Source of the DNA: Benincasa hispida
Taxonomy: Eukaryota > Streptophyta > Magnoliopsida > Cucurbitales > Cucurbitaceae
DNA length: 64,000 nucleotides
Direction: 5' to 3'
Assembly: GCF_009727055.1 (NCBI RefSeq)
Contig: NC_052349.1
Location: 42,967,364-43,031,363 of the forward strand
The notes beneath the pieces were generated by a model, which was given only the letters and a program-made list of their open reading frames with translations, did no database searches and was not told where the DNA came from. Below are positions 44,600 through 56,292 of this stretch, piece after piece. Both the position numbers and the translations under genes were made by a program. Numbering within the stretch: the first letter of the stretch is position 1; the number at the start of each line of letters is the position of its first letter.

Positions 44600-47500
44600 C
44601 ACTTTTCTTGAACTCGTAAAATATTAAATATGAAGCAAGTAACTAATTATGAATTCTTCACTCTTTTTATTTTTTGGCCTTTTCTTTGTAGGTCTCTTCA
44701 ATCTCAGTTTTCTTTTCTTCTTTTTCTTTTTCTTTTTCTTCTTTTTTTAATTATACAAAATATCTTTATTTTATATTTGGGTCAAAATTACTCTTGAATT
44801 TTTAAAATTTGCAAAATATTCTTAAAGTTAACAAATTCAAAAATATCCTTATCACTAAAAACACGTCTAAACTCTCAAAACTTTAAAAAATACATGTAAC
44901 TTAAAAAAAAAAAATTAAAATTACCTTATCTAGTAGTATATGAATACAAATCTTTAATACTCATTTAAAAAATATTCTTAAATTTTTAAAAGTTAGCATT
45001 AATACTCTTTGTCTTACGAAAAAATAAAGTTCTAAAATTTTTCAGGTTATTTATTTTTCTTCTATTTGTCCAATTTTTATACCAATATAAATCAAAACTT
45101 CAGGTTAAAACATAAAATCTCACAAAAATTCACGAAATTCTAAATCAAAATCCCCCTAAAACTTATCAAAACTATAAATAGTCAAGTATAAAACTGACGT
45201 ATTTGGCTATTAATACACAGTCAACCACTAATGAACTTTTTTAAACTATATAAGACTTAAGGTTTCCTTGGTGCTCCCATTATTCCTTTTCTTTTTCTTA
45301 TAATCTATATGCCTTAACTAAATAGAGCAATTGTTCCTATGAGATAAATAAAGATTAAACAGTTAACGAAAAAAGAGTAGCGAGAGAGAAAAATAGAGAA
45401 AATAGGGAAGTATTCCGTCATAGATTAAAGTAAGGAAGAGAGAGGAAATGGAACATGGAGGTGATAAATAAAAACGGCATTTTTTAACTTTTTTGTTTTC
45501 TTTAAGATACAAGTATTGATGTAGTTTTTTAAACTTTAAAGATATTTTTGAAATGACTATTAAAGGTTTATGTTCATATATTATAAGTAAGGGCATTTTT
45601 TAATTAATCCTTAAATTTAAGGAGATTTTTTATACTTTTAAAAGTTCAAGGGAATTTTCAAAATAAAATATTCACGATTTCCATCTAAAACTAACAACAA
45701 AAGTATTTTTTTTAATTATTTTTTATAGTTTAAGAGTATTTTTTAAACTTTTGAAATTTCATGTATTTTTTATACAAAGTGCAAGATTCAATCATATTTC
45801 TTTTATATAATTTAATTATTTTTTTTTTGTCTGGAATCACTTTGTCTTGATATTTCCTTCGTTTTAATATAATTTTGTTCTATGTATTTATTCAGTTATA
45901 ATTCATGTACTTTTAAATGTTTAATTTTAAATTACATACTTTTACTAATCTTAAACTTAATCCCTAATACTAGTTTATTGTTGATTTTTTTCAAAACTAT
46001 TTTATTGCATGAAATTTATTTTTATTGTTTAATCAATTTTGATAAAAATTAACTTTGATGGATTGAATTTAGAAAATTTTTCACAAATAACAAACATCTC
46101 ATACTATTTACAGAAATAACAAAAGAAACACTGATAGACTCCTATCAACGTTTATCACATAATATCAATGGTAGACTTTTATCACTGATAAACACTGAAG
46201 TCAGCCTATATATAAAAAAAAAAAAAAAGATTAAATTTTGTTATTTTGTGTAAGTAGTTTCCCTTATTAATCTATTTTTGAAAATCCCCAATTTAAGATT
46301 TATTGATAGTATATGGACTAAAATTGAACCAACTTTTTAATACTATTTTTTTCTCTTTTTCAAACAAATAATCTTGAATTAAAATAATATTTTATTTTTC
46401 CAAATAATATTTGAGTTTAGTGATGAAATTGATAAAATTTTAGGGGAAAATACTTTCGAGCTAAATTTTTTATTGAAATTCATGAAATTGGACAAATTCA
46501 TATGTGGTTAATTTGTGTGTCAAGATTATTTTTATACAAAACATTGTTTTATTGAAATTAAAAAAATACATATGAAAACTTTTACACTGTTTTTTTTTTT
46601 TTTTTTTTCAATTAAAAATGAAGGTCGAATTAGCATAAATTGAACTAACAATAAAAATTCCTACAAATATTTAAGTTTTAAGATTTTCTAGGGAAGTGAG
46701 AGTTTAGAGTACAAATTAATACAACCTAATAAGCCTAGTATTAAAAATGTTTTTTTTTTTTTAATTTCAATTTACATCTCTAAATTTTGTTAGTGATATG
46801 AATTTAAATCTTCAATTAATAATTATATCAATTTAAATTATGTATTTTTGTAAGTGTATCAATTACCACCTCATTTAGATCTAGGTCAGGTTTACGAAAC
46901 CGTAATGAGAATTGGTGTAATTGTAATGGAATCCCATTGATAGATCAATTATAATGTCTAAATTGCAACTGTAATTGAATTGCTTTTGATCGTGTTTACT
47001 TACAATTTTGAATTTGACACATTTACTGTTAGTATTATCATTATTGCCATTTTTTAAGGTTAAACCGTAATGATAACGTTAATAGTAACAATAAATATAT
47101 TAAAATTCACAATTTTTTTCTCTAGAATAGCAACAATAAGGTAATCGTTACAATAATGGTGATGATACGATGTAATTTCTAGATGCAATTAGATTGAGCA
47201 CACTCTACTTATCAAACAATTTACGTTTTTTATTACAGATTTGGAAGCAGACCCCATATGTCAGTGCAATGCAGAATACATATAAACAACACTAAAGATA
47301 ATCAAATGGGGTTCACTTTCTAAACTACCATTGATTTATTACCTCTGGAATGGGGTAAATATGGCTTGGTTCAAAAAATTTTGTTTGAAACATATAATTG
47401 TTTGAGTTAAACTTCTAAATGATGATAAGTAAAATCAATTTAGATCTATTATTAAGACTATATTCGAAAATCATCCATGAACTTAATTCTTATATGTGTG

Positions 47501-48630
47501 TAGACTTCTTCAAATGTCTTATCAATAAAATTGATGATTGGACATTTTTTAAAAAGAAAAAGAAAAAAAACTCAATTGAGAGTCTAAATTGAATCACTTA
47601 TCAAAGTTTAGAATTTATAAGTTTCACATGATATTTATCCAAACATAGTGTAATGGAAGATGTAAATTGATACACCTACAAAAGTTTAAAATTTAAATTG
47701 ATTTAATTAGTTCATGGTTTAAATTGACACAATCTCAAAAATTTAGGGAGTGTGTGTAAATTGATATTTCCCCCCCTTTTTTCTAACAAAATAAATCCAA
47801 ATAAGAAGCTTTGATACTATATTTTGAGAAATATATGAAATTGAATTACAAAAACTATTAGAATTACAAGGATTAAATGGTTAAGTGGCTAAAATTTTAG
47901 AGATTATTAGTATAAATATTTTGAGAAACGATTTTAGAGATGATTTAATCTTTCTTTTCTGCTGATATAGAAATAGAAACCAGAAGAAAAAACGTTCCAG
48001 CAGTTAAATTAGATTCCATTTGCTGTATTTTCCAAATTTGTTTGTAAGAAAAACAAAAGCTATTGTACAGTTTTGATTATTGTTCTTATTCTTCTATCTA
48101 GTTTCTAAAAAATTGAAAATTAACTAGTAAAATGATTTCTCATTAAAGCAGTATAAAATATTTTAACAATATTTAGAGATTCATTTATTAAAATCCCCAT
48201 CCAGTAAGTCTTTCAATGTATACTTAATTAATTGTTAGGTTCATAAAATGTGAAAAATGTGTCAAATTGAGGATTTGGTTTTTTTTTTCAAACTTACGAC
48301 AAATTAAATTTAGTCTTATAATTTAGACAAAGTTAGAATTTAATTATCATAAATTATAATTAGAATTTAGTCTTCATAATTATAAATATTTTAAAAACCA
48401 TTTATGATATTTTATTAAATTATAGACTAAAACTTAATTTTAAAACGATAGGAAATAAATTCTAATTTTTTTTAAAGATTAAATTTGAAATTTAACCACA
48501 AAAATATTATAGTTTTCAATTTTTTTTAATAAAAAAAGAATATTGTAATTTTAAATAGTTGTGCATTTATCGTCTCTATACCCTATGAAAATTTCAAAAA
48601 TCCTAGGGTCGAAAACAACCATATTTCTTA
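44600..48630. other. AT-rich intergenic sequence upstream of the DELLA gene
   Basis: About 4 kb with no coding pattern on either strand. Holds pyrimidine runs (44700-44750), a TATCA/TGATA patch (46130-46200) with an adjoining poly-A run, and long homopolymer tracts (46590-46610). The stretch 46880-47240 (GTAATGAGAATTGGTGTAAT to TTATCAAACAATTTACG) may be a decayed inverted-repeat element. Confidence 0.6.
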
Positions 48631-48905
48631 TAAATAACTGAAAAACTACATTTTTTTTAATAGATTCAGACAAATTTTAATACCAGCTATTTAAAATACA
48701 ACAAATTTTACATACATATATCAACTATTTAATATATAAACTATAATGTCAATTATTTAAAAAACAACGATAATTTATAAATAGTTCGAAAACTGCAATA
48801 TTTTTATAATAGGTTTAAAAAAATTATAATACCAACTATTTTTAAAACACAACAAATGTTTTATAAATGGTTTGAGAGTACAATATTCTTATAATAAGTT
48901 AGAAA
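48631..48905 (+). repeat. Diverged tandem repeat
   Basis: Phrases TAAATARYTSRAAAACTRCA, TAATAGRTTYARA and ATACCARCTATTT recur about every 120-140 bp, about two units. AT-rich and decayed. Confidence 0.55.
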
Positions 48906-49089
48906 ATGAAATTAAAAAAGATTAATTTTATTATTTTCCCATAAAGAACAAGGGACAGGGAGGAATTGTGGAGAAATTTTTTCTCAATTAACTAATTCCA
49001 TACTATATATATATATATAAAAGGAGCTATGGGAGAGAACTTTTATATTTCCATTTTATCATTATATCTTTTTAATAATTCTTATTTTA

Positions 49090-49420
49090 TCATTCCTTAC
49101 GACTATTTAGGCCGAAGTAGTTACATGTGAAATAGTGTATACTTTTGTGTATGAGTTGATCTATACCATAGATATGAAACATCTTGATTCAACAATAAAT
49201 ATATGTTTGAATGAACAATCAATTCATGTCTATTACCCTGTTATAACTATTCAGGTCGGGTAGTTACACAACAAAATAGTATATCTTTCATGTATGGATG
49301 TGATCTAAATTATGTACATAAAACGTTACGATCTAAGTTTGTAAAGACAATCAAACTTTTTGCCAATTATAACTATTTGGGTCGAATAGGTGAATCAATT
49401 TAGTGTATTGGTATGATTTT
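49090..49420 (+). repeat. Three diverged tandem units of about 130-145 bp
   Basis: The unit heads TTACGACTATTTAGGCCGAA (49097), TTATAACTATTCAGGTCGGG (about 49241) and TTATAACTATTTGGGTCGAA (about 49368) are each followed by TAG-TTACA, an AATTTAGTGTAT-like phrase, a TATG stretch and an ATGAAACATMWYGAT-like tail. Confidence 0.75.
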
Positions 49421-49679
49421 GACCATAAACATGAAACATAACAATCGTTATTTGTCCTTTAAAATTTCATAAATTTCTATTTATACATTAATTAGAATCT
49501 TTTTAGAAAAATTATATACTAAAATAAAACTATAAATTTCACAATTTATCGCACATGTTATGGTCTAGTGGAATTAAAAATAACTAAAAAGAAATAATTA
49601 TTAGATAAGCTTTAGAGAAGAAAAAATTTTATAGATAAAAAAAGTCTATTTATAAAAATAGCAAGAGAAATATAGATAG

Positions 49680-49800
49680 ATATGGATAGATTTTTACTAG
49701 TGTCTATTTATGATAGACTCTATCAATATTACTGATAGATTTCTATCAACCTTTATCTATCTCTATCAAAAAAGATCAAAATTTTGTTATTTTATGTAAA
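49680..49800 (+). repeat. TATCA/TGATA repeat patch
   Basis: ATAGATATGGATAGATTTT, CTATCAATATTACTGATAG and TTTCTATCAACC, followed by CAAAATTTTGTTATTTTATG. The same tail follows the patch at 46200-46250 and appears at 50535, so patch and tail form one dispersed repeat. Confidence 0.75.
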
Positions 49801-50304
49801 TATATTTTTTTTATTTTTGAAAATCCCCGTTTAGAACTAAAAAAAATAGTTATTTGTAATGAATTCGATCCTTTACATTTTGGCTTTGTTTCCAACAAAA
49901 TTTAAGAGAGGCTTTCGAGGAAATACTCCTCAAATTCCTAAATTTAAAAAATAAAAAAAACACAATTTTTTTTTTAATCATGTTTACAATATTTCAAACA
50001 AAAAAAATCCTAAAAATATGAATATATATATATATAAAGAAAAATGGTAATTAAAAAAATGAAGGCTAATAGTGTAAAATGCTACTACCAGCTCATCCAC
50101 ATCCAAATGACTGAGCACGGACTGAGAGATCAGGTGCCCGTACACCAATTCCGATTCTCGGGCTTTTGGGATCCACCCCTTGGGCCCCACATTTTTCTAT
50201 TTTAATTTTTATAAAGCTAAATTGCAAAAACAACCCACAAAACAATAGTGATAATATACCCTTAAAAGTTTTAGTTTTAAAAGTTAAATCCTAAAATTTA
50301 TATT

Positions 50305-50770
50305 AATGTTAAAATTGAACCCTTAAACTTATATAATTATATAATTTTGAGGATCCAATATTTATCATTTGTAAATTCAATTTCTATCATTTTTGTAAGT
50401 TTGACAGTCCGCTTTTAACATTTATAAGAATTTGAGACTAATTTTTACAAATGAAAGATTAGAGATATAATTGTAACTAGCATCATACTTGATTTACTTA
50501 TGCAATTTACACTTCTATCAATCTCTATTAAAGAAGATCAAAATTTTGTTGTTTTGTGTGAATTGAACCCTCAAACTTGCATAATTATATAACTTTGAGG
50601 ATCCAATATTTATCATCGGTGAGTTCAATTTCTATCATTATTATAAATTTGAAAGTTTGATTCTAACATTTATAAGAATTCGGGGACTAATTTTTAGAAA
50701 TGAAAGGTTAGGTATATAATTGTAACTACAATCATATTTGGTTTATCTATGTAATTTACATATATTTTTA
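50305..50770 (+). repeat. Tandem duplication with a 248-bp period
   Basis: AATTGAACCCTTAAACTTAT at 50313 recurs as AATTGAACCCTCAAACTTGC at 50561. The two copies then run together through TTTGAGGATCCAATATTTAT, TATAATTGTAACTA and ATTTACA. They are clearly diverged, so this is an old duplication. Confidence 0.88.
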
Positions 50771-51730
50771 CTCATTTATTTTCCTTCGCGCGTGTTTCAC
50801 ACCCACCTCTCCCTTTAACAAATTTCTTTCTTTGTTTTCTTTTTTCTTTTTTCTTTTCTTCTTTCTCTTCAAAATAATATCTATTGGATAAACACTACAA
50901 CAGCATGCCATACTTGGGACTTTGCTTGTGATTTTTTTTTTGGTTAGCTAAATGAGCTTTCACCCCCCCTTTTTTGTCTGTTTCTCTATCTCATTAATTT
51001 ATAAAACTTTTCTACCATTTCAATGTTATTTTAATTACAAAATTTAAAAAGAAATAGAAGCAAAAAAAGGTTATTATGGAGAAATCTTTTAAGAAGGCTA
51101 GAATGATGTAGCGCGTGTTTAGATTATCTAGAAAAAAAAAATAAATTTTCGAAATAACATTCTCTAAAAGATGTTGTTTGTAATTAAAACAACATATACA
51201 CATGTATGTTTAGTTTGCCCTACATTAATAATATTATTAATGATGTCAATTGTTTTTTTTTTATAAAAACATGAGTATTAAACATTATGATCGAAGACCA
51301 TCCAGCCATTCTTGGACTAGTTATTGGTTATCGATTCCATGTCTCGGTCACTAACCACTAATCGTGGATAATTGCGATCGATGATTGGAGATCGAGACTA
51401 GTGCTGACACCTGACAACTTGTAGCCTACAATCAGGACTTGCAAAGAGTTGAGTTATTAAAAAAAAATTAATAAACCATACATCTATATAGAATACAATC
51501 AACCAAATCGAAAAACTGCAACTTCATATCAAAAACAAAACTGAAATGAAGCTAAAAAATAATTGATATCCTAAACGAAAAGTGGTATCAATTAAAATCT
51601 CAAATCAATAATTACATCATACAATTTCACAATTAAATTAATTTAAACCATTCATTAATTAAATATCAACTCAAAATTACTATGTAAAATTTACCCTAAG
51701 TTTGTGGTTTTGGTGGGAAGAAGAAAGGTG
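50771..51730. other. AT-rich intergenic sequence
   Basis: No gene seen. A pyrimidine run at 50815-50870 and CTCGGTCACTAACCACTAAT-type text at 51340-51380 have no assignment. Confidence 0.55.
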
Positions 51731-52145
51731 ATGGACGTGGAGTGTACGTGCGAAGGAAGTCGCGTGGGAATGCCAAGATGGAGGGCCAATTTGCAGGGTC
51801 TACTCTGAAGGACGTGGCATACAGCCTCCGTCAGCACAAAGCTTAGTGGCGTTTCAATATACCACGTGGCGGAACCGTGACTTCACGCTCCTTTATATTC
51901 GGGGGTTTCCTCTCACGCGACTCATGCAAATAACCATGTGGGCCCCATATCTAGTTTTGTTTATGCTCTCATATCTGTAACAATTTCTTTGTGTATTTAT
52001 CTTTTTCCTCCCCCAAAACATTTTTGGTTCTATTTCCTCTTTTGCCGACGCGTGTATCCACGCACCTAAATTTCGCACTAAAACAATGAATATACGGGGA
52101 AATACCGCCACGCGCTTTCTAAACGCCCCTACATCCACGTGATTT
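51730..52145 (+). promoter_or_regulatory. Cluster of G-box/ABRE and CGCG-type motifs
   Basis: Sites: ACGTGG (51735), TACGTG (51745), ACGTGGC (51812), CCACGTGGC (51862, with the palindromic core CACGTG), then TTTATATT (51892). Further on are GACGCGTGT (52047), CCACGCGC (about 52108) and CCACGTG (52135). ACGTGGC is the abscisic-acid response core and ACGCGTGTC-like words are known coupling elements, so the block resembles a stress or seed promoter. The local base mix is distinctly less AT-rich than its surroundings. No convincing gene follows on either strand, and the 81-codon frame on the minus strand has no recognised family. Confidence 0.45.
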
Positions 52146-52690
52146 TCCCCCCTGTCCTTTGATGGGTTAAAATTATATTTTAAATCATAAAATTTGATAT
52201 TTATAATTAAGAGAGAGTTAAATTTTAGTCAGCTAGAGAAGAAGAATGTTTTTATTTAATAAAAATTGGAAATAAATTTTGAAAGTATTTTGAAAACTAT
52301 TTTTTATAGTTTTCCAGCCATTTTTTTTTTCAAATACCTTATTTTCAAAATTAAACACTTGAAAAGTTAAATTAAACGCACTATATCTTTATGATTTTAT
52401 CATAAAATTTAGTCTTTATATCCTGATAAAATTTCATTAATAGTCTAATAATCTCCCATTTATGAGAATTTTATTAAACCATATGAACTAAGTTCTAGTT
52501 ATAAAACTTAATAATAAAATTCTAACTTTTCCCAAATCAAGGAACCAAATTTGTAATATAACGTCACACTCTATGTAAGTGCCCTTACATGCACGTGATT
52601 TTTTTTCCTTCCTTTTATTGGTTATAAATAAATTTGGTCGTCATAAGTTATAGCTAAGGGAGAGTTAGAATTTAGGGAGTGTCTTAGGAT
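52125..52690 (+). repeat. Diverged direct duplication about 452 bp apart
   Basis: CGCCCCTACATCCACGTGAT at about 52125 followed by TTGATGGGTTAAA and AGAGAGAGTTAAATTTTAG matches TGCCCTTACATGCACGTGAT at about 52580 followed by TTATTGGTTATAA and GGGAGAGTTAGAATTTAGG. Confidence 0.7.
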
Positions 52691-54640
52691 GTTGAATTAG
52701 TTATTATAGTAAGTTGTTATTGTAGTCACATGAAGGTCAGATGTGTTTTCTCTTGACCAACATTTGACATCAAAAGTTACTAAACAAATTCTTGTTTCTA
52801 ATTCTTAAAAAACAAAATATCGGAAACAAAAACAAGTAAGAAATAGGTAACAAATGTTATCCAACGGAGTCAAAATGTTTTATATCTACACAATCTCATT
52901 TGTATATTTAATTACCACTTATCATTCAATTATGAAGAATCTATAAGATGATTCGTCACTCAAAACACAAATGTTAAATAGAAAGCATAGACAAGCACTA
53001 TAACAACAAAACACAAACAATAAGAAAAACAAGTAAAAATATATAGAAGTTGGTAACCCAGTTCGATGAAATCCACCTACATCTGGAGGAAAATGTGCCC
53101 AGAAAAAATAATCCACTAATATTAAAGAGTCAAACAATTACAACATAGTACTTAACTGTAATTCAACGACTACTACAGTGACTCATGTAGAGCCCAACTC
53201 ACAGATCATCTAGCTCCCTCTAGATGTGAGACTCCCTCTCTATTGAGCACTTTGGCTTCCGATTGTGTGAGACTCCCCTCCTCTTGATTATCTTTCGTTA
53301 GCTCAGTGAACTGCCTTCACTGATGAATCTTAGGTCTCCATAAGATAGAGAACTTCTTCCTGAGAATGAAATTTTTTACTCCCCTTAAGACTGAGAATCC
53401 TTTCTCAACAATAATATTTTAGGCTCCCCCTAAGGCAGAAATTATCTTCAAGGTATTGTAATTTTCAATCAATACAATCGCACTGCAAAATACAACAAAT
53501 ATAGAACAAAAACTTCGATGTTGCATAAATCGGACACCATGAACAAAAACACTTTCAGATCATAAACAAATATGGCAACGCTAAAAGAACACCATTATTC
53601 TCATTTTAAAACCGTGGCCAAGAAAGCAAACAAACTCCTCAATAAAAAATAATAAGCAACACCTTAAATAAGAAAAATATCGGGCAAAATAAATCTGCAT
53701 AAATTTTTTAGATAAGGAAAGAAAATATAATGTAGGAAGTAATATTGTCTGTGACTAACGTAAGGACTACATTTGTGACAACAACGGAAATCATCACAAG
53801 CCACCTTAGAAAAAAAATATAGAGCCAATCAACAAATTTCTAACAAGCTCCCCCTTTCACTAATATTTTTTAAGGCAGAATTATCACACACTAATCAACC
53901 CACAAAATGAGAGTTGTCAGAAATAAGTTTAAACAACAACAATAACAAAAAATAAAATAAAATAATAATAAAATAGGTAGAGGTCTTTACAACATAAATT
54001 AAACAAACTAAGTCAACCAGCCAACCAGAGTCTAAATAGAAACAAACAATAAAATTACTAAATCCAAAGCCACCAAAGCAGAAACCACCAAAATCAAGTT
54101 GTGCTCCCTCATTGTCTCCCCTTTTTGGCTTAAAAAAAATCAATCCCTCCTTTGAGAAGAAGAACCCCCATTAGATCTAGATAGAGTGGCTTTCATCAAC
54201 CATAACACTTCATCAATCTCAGTTCTACGTTCTTGAAGCTTCTGCATAATGTTAATAATATCATGAGATTCATTTGATAACAAATGCAGATTATGACTGC
54301 CAAACGAAGATTCAATTAAGGCTTGGCTAGATTCATTTTATAACAGATGCAGATCGCTGAGTATCACGTACTGGATTGTCAACCCAATGCAACCAACTCT
54401 TGATCGCATTCCCCATCATTTAACCGATGCATTCATTAGCGATCACGTACTCCTTCATCTTTATGATGCGATGGACAGCGATTGCGTAGAACTTCTTCTA
54501 CACGATGCGATCAACAATAGATCGCCTCCTTCCTCGAAGAGCCGCAACCTTTGCGCAGAACTTCGACGAACGACTCAAAAACTTCAAACAAACTTTGAAT
54601 ACAGACTTGATAACGATTATTAATGCCCAAAAACATAAGG
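52691..54640. other. Retroelement-like debris upstream of the Copia element
   Basis: Repeated phrases (GTGTGAGACTCCCCTC, AGATGTGAGACTCCCTC, AGGCTCCCCCTAAGGCAGAA) have the style of an LTR and leader. On the minus strand, 54130-54345 reads NESSQALIESS ... DIINIMQKLQERRTEIDEVL, a helical charged stretch like the coiled-coil piece of some Copia gag proteins. It has a stop before 54130 and is not assignable further. Confidence 0.3.
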
Positions 54641-56292
54641 GTCTTTACAAACAACCGCAAAAGGATTTAAATCAAAACGAAGCTAAACATCCCAAAAGCA
54701 TCCATTAATCCTTTGTTTATTACATGCGATGTATGTTTTTTATATGTCATATGGTATATACATATAGTAAATCCCACCTTAGTTTATGCAATGGTCATGC
54801 ATTATCTCTTTATTGTAATTGTTATAATTTAGAAAAGCATGATTTAATTATATAAGAGTATGCACATGCATCATATAATATAAGAGTTATATTTATGCAT
54901 GCATAAAAAGCATTGACATGCATCATCTTTATATTATAATAGTTATAGTATAAAGGTGAATGATAGCATGTTTGCTTGGTTGTTACGCATTATATAAAAG
55001 TTATATATAGTAATGACCGGACATTGCATGAAACATGACACCTAGGTTATTTTATAAATGTTATAAATGCCTCGTTATGCGCAATGGCTTTAGTTGTTTC
55101 CTTTTAAAAGTTAAAGAGAAATTAAAACTAAAAGAAATAAGAAATACATGCATGCTCACTTAGGTTTAATTCATGGTTTTAAAGTGCTTAAAACTTGGAT
55201 CACATAGACCTAAGATCACGGTTCTAATACAATTATCGACCCTAAGGCTTTAATCTTTTAATCAGTTTAATAGGATTAAATTGGCTAATAAAAGGTTAAA
55301 GTGTAGCAAATCTATCTATAAGGGACCTTTTGGCTAAGGCGAGTTCTGTCTAAGCTGGGGTATTTAAGTTGACGGAGACGTAACACTCTACCTGGGAACT
55401 TACCTGCAAAGGTGAATTAGATAGATTTAATGCATGCATGCAAGTTAAGGACAGTCCATTAAAGTGTTTAAATGTGACTACTTGAACTTGTTCATATTTC
55501 ATAGACAAACGTTGTTTATGAGCAGAGTTTAAAAAGATGACTTAGACTAAAATTAGTAGCTGGATTGTCTCGGTTAATGAAACCTTAGGTAGAACATTCA
55601 GTAGGAGGTACTTGGGGCATGAGATGCTTCACTTAAACCTTTCACTTTTCTCCTAAATAGTTCACACTATGAGATCTATCCTCGGCCTCGTGGCACCTTT
55701 GGTGTGTCCCCTCAACGGATGGTATTTGGGTAGGTTAATATCAAGGTGGATGGAGAGAATGTTCATAGTAAGTGGGAGCGGGAAGTGCAACAGCATATCC
55801 CTCGGCCTCCCTTGTTAGGTTGAATAAAGTTACTGCGCATCGCCTCGAGATACCCTGGGAGTGTCCACCTAAAGGATGACAGTTTTGCGCATTTCTTTAT
55901 TTGATCTCCTGTAAGAGGATAAGGTAACTTAGTCTCTTGTCCTAATATGTCTTTTCCCTACGGTAAGCGCATTAGGGCGGACTCTGGCACCGAAAGTGAG
56001 GGGTTACACTTATGTGGAATAGTTAAAGGTTAACGATTTTAGACCGAAAAATGGTGGCTGTTAGGTTCAGTTCCAAGAGTTGGTTCTGCCTAATGGTTGA
56101 GAATGTCTCATCTCAGCAAAAGGGCAACTGATCACCCCACCGGTGGCATTTGTCCTGCCTCACTAGGGCATCATTGCAAAATAGAAGTCTATAACTTAGG
56201 GTACTTGAAACTATTTTGCAAAACTAATTGGTTTAAAAGTGGTTTAGCAAAATCTAATAAAGTTTTGTTCGTATTTTCAGCAACATTTTCAA
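54641..56292 (+). mobile_element. Probable LTR/leader of the plus-strand Copia element
   Basis: Non-coding DNA leading directly into the gag start. Repeated blocks such as CCCTCGGCCTCCCTTGTTAG and CCTCGGCCTCGTGGCACC (55680-55810), and TGTCCTGCCTCACTAGGGC just before gag, suggest tandem leader structure. TATTTTCAG lies 20 bp before the gag ATG and could be a splice acceptor. I could not place LTR ends or a primer site. Confidence 0.4.

Noticed and set aside
49984..50190. 68-codon minus-strand frame with a GC-richer start
   Set aside because: No recognisable family and no supporting signals; the second half is a low-complexity hydrophobic run from AT-rich DNA.
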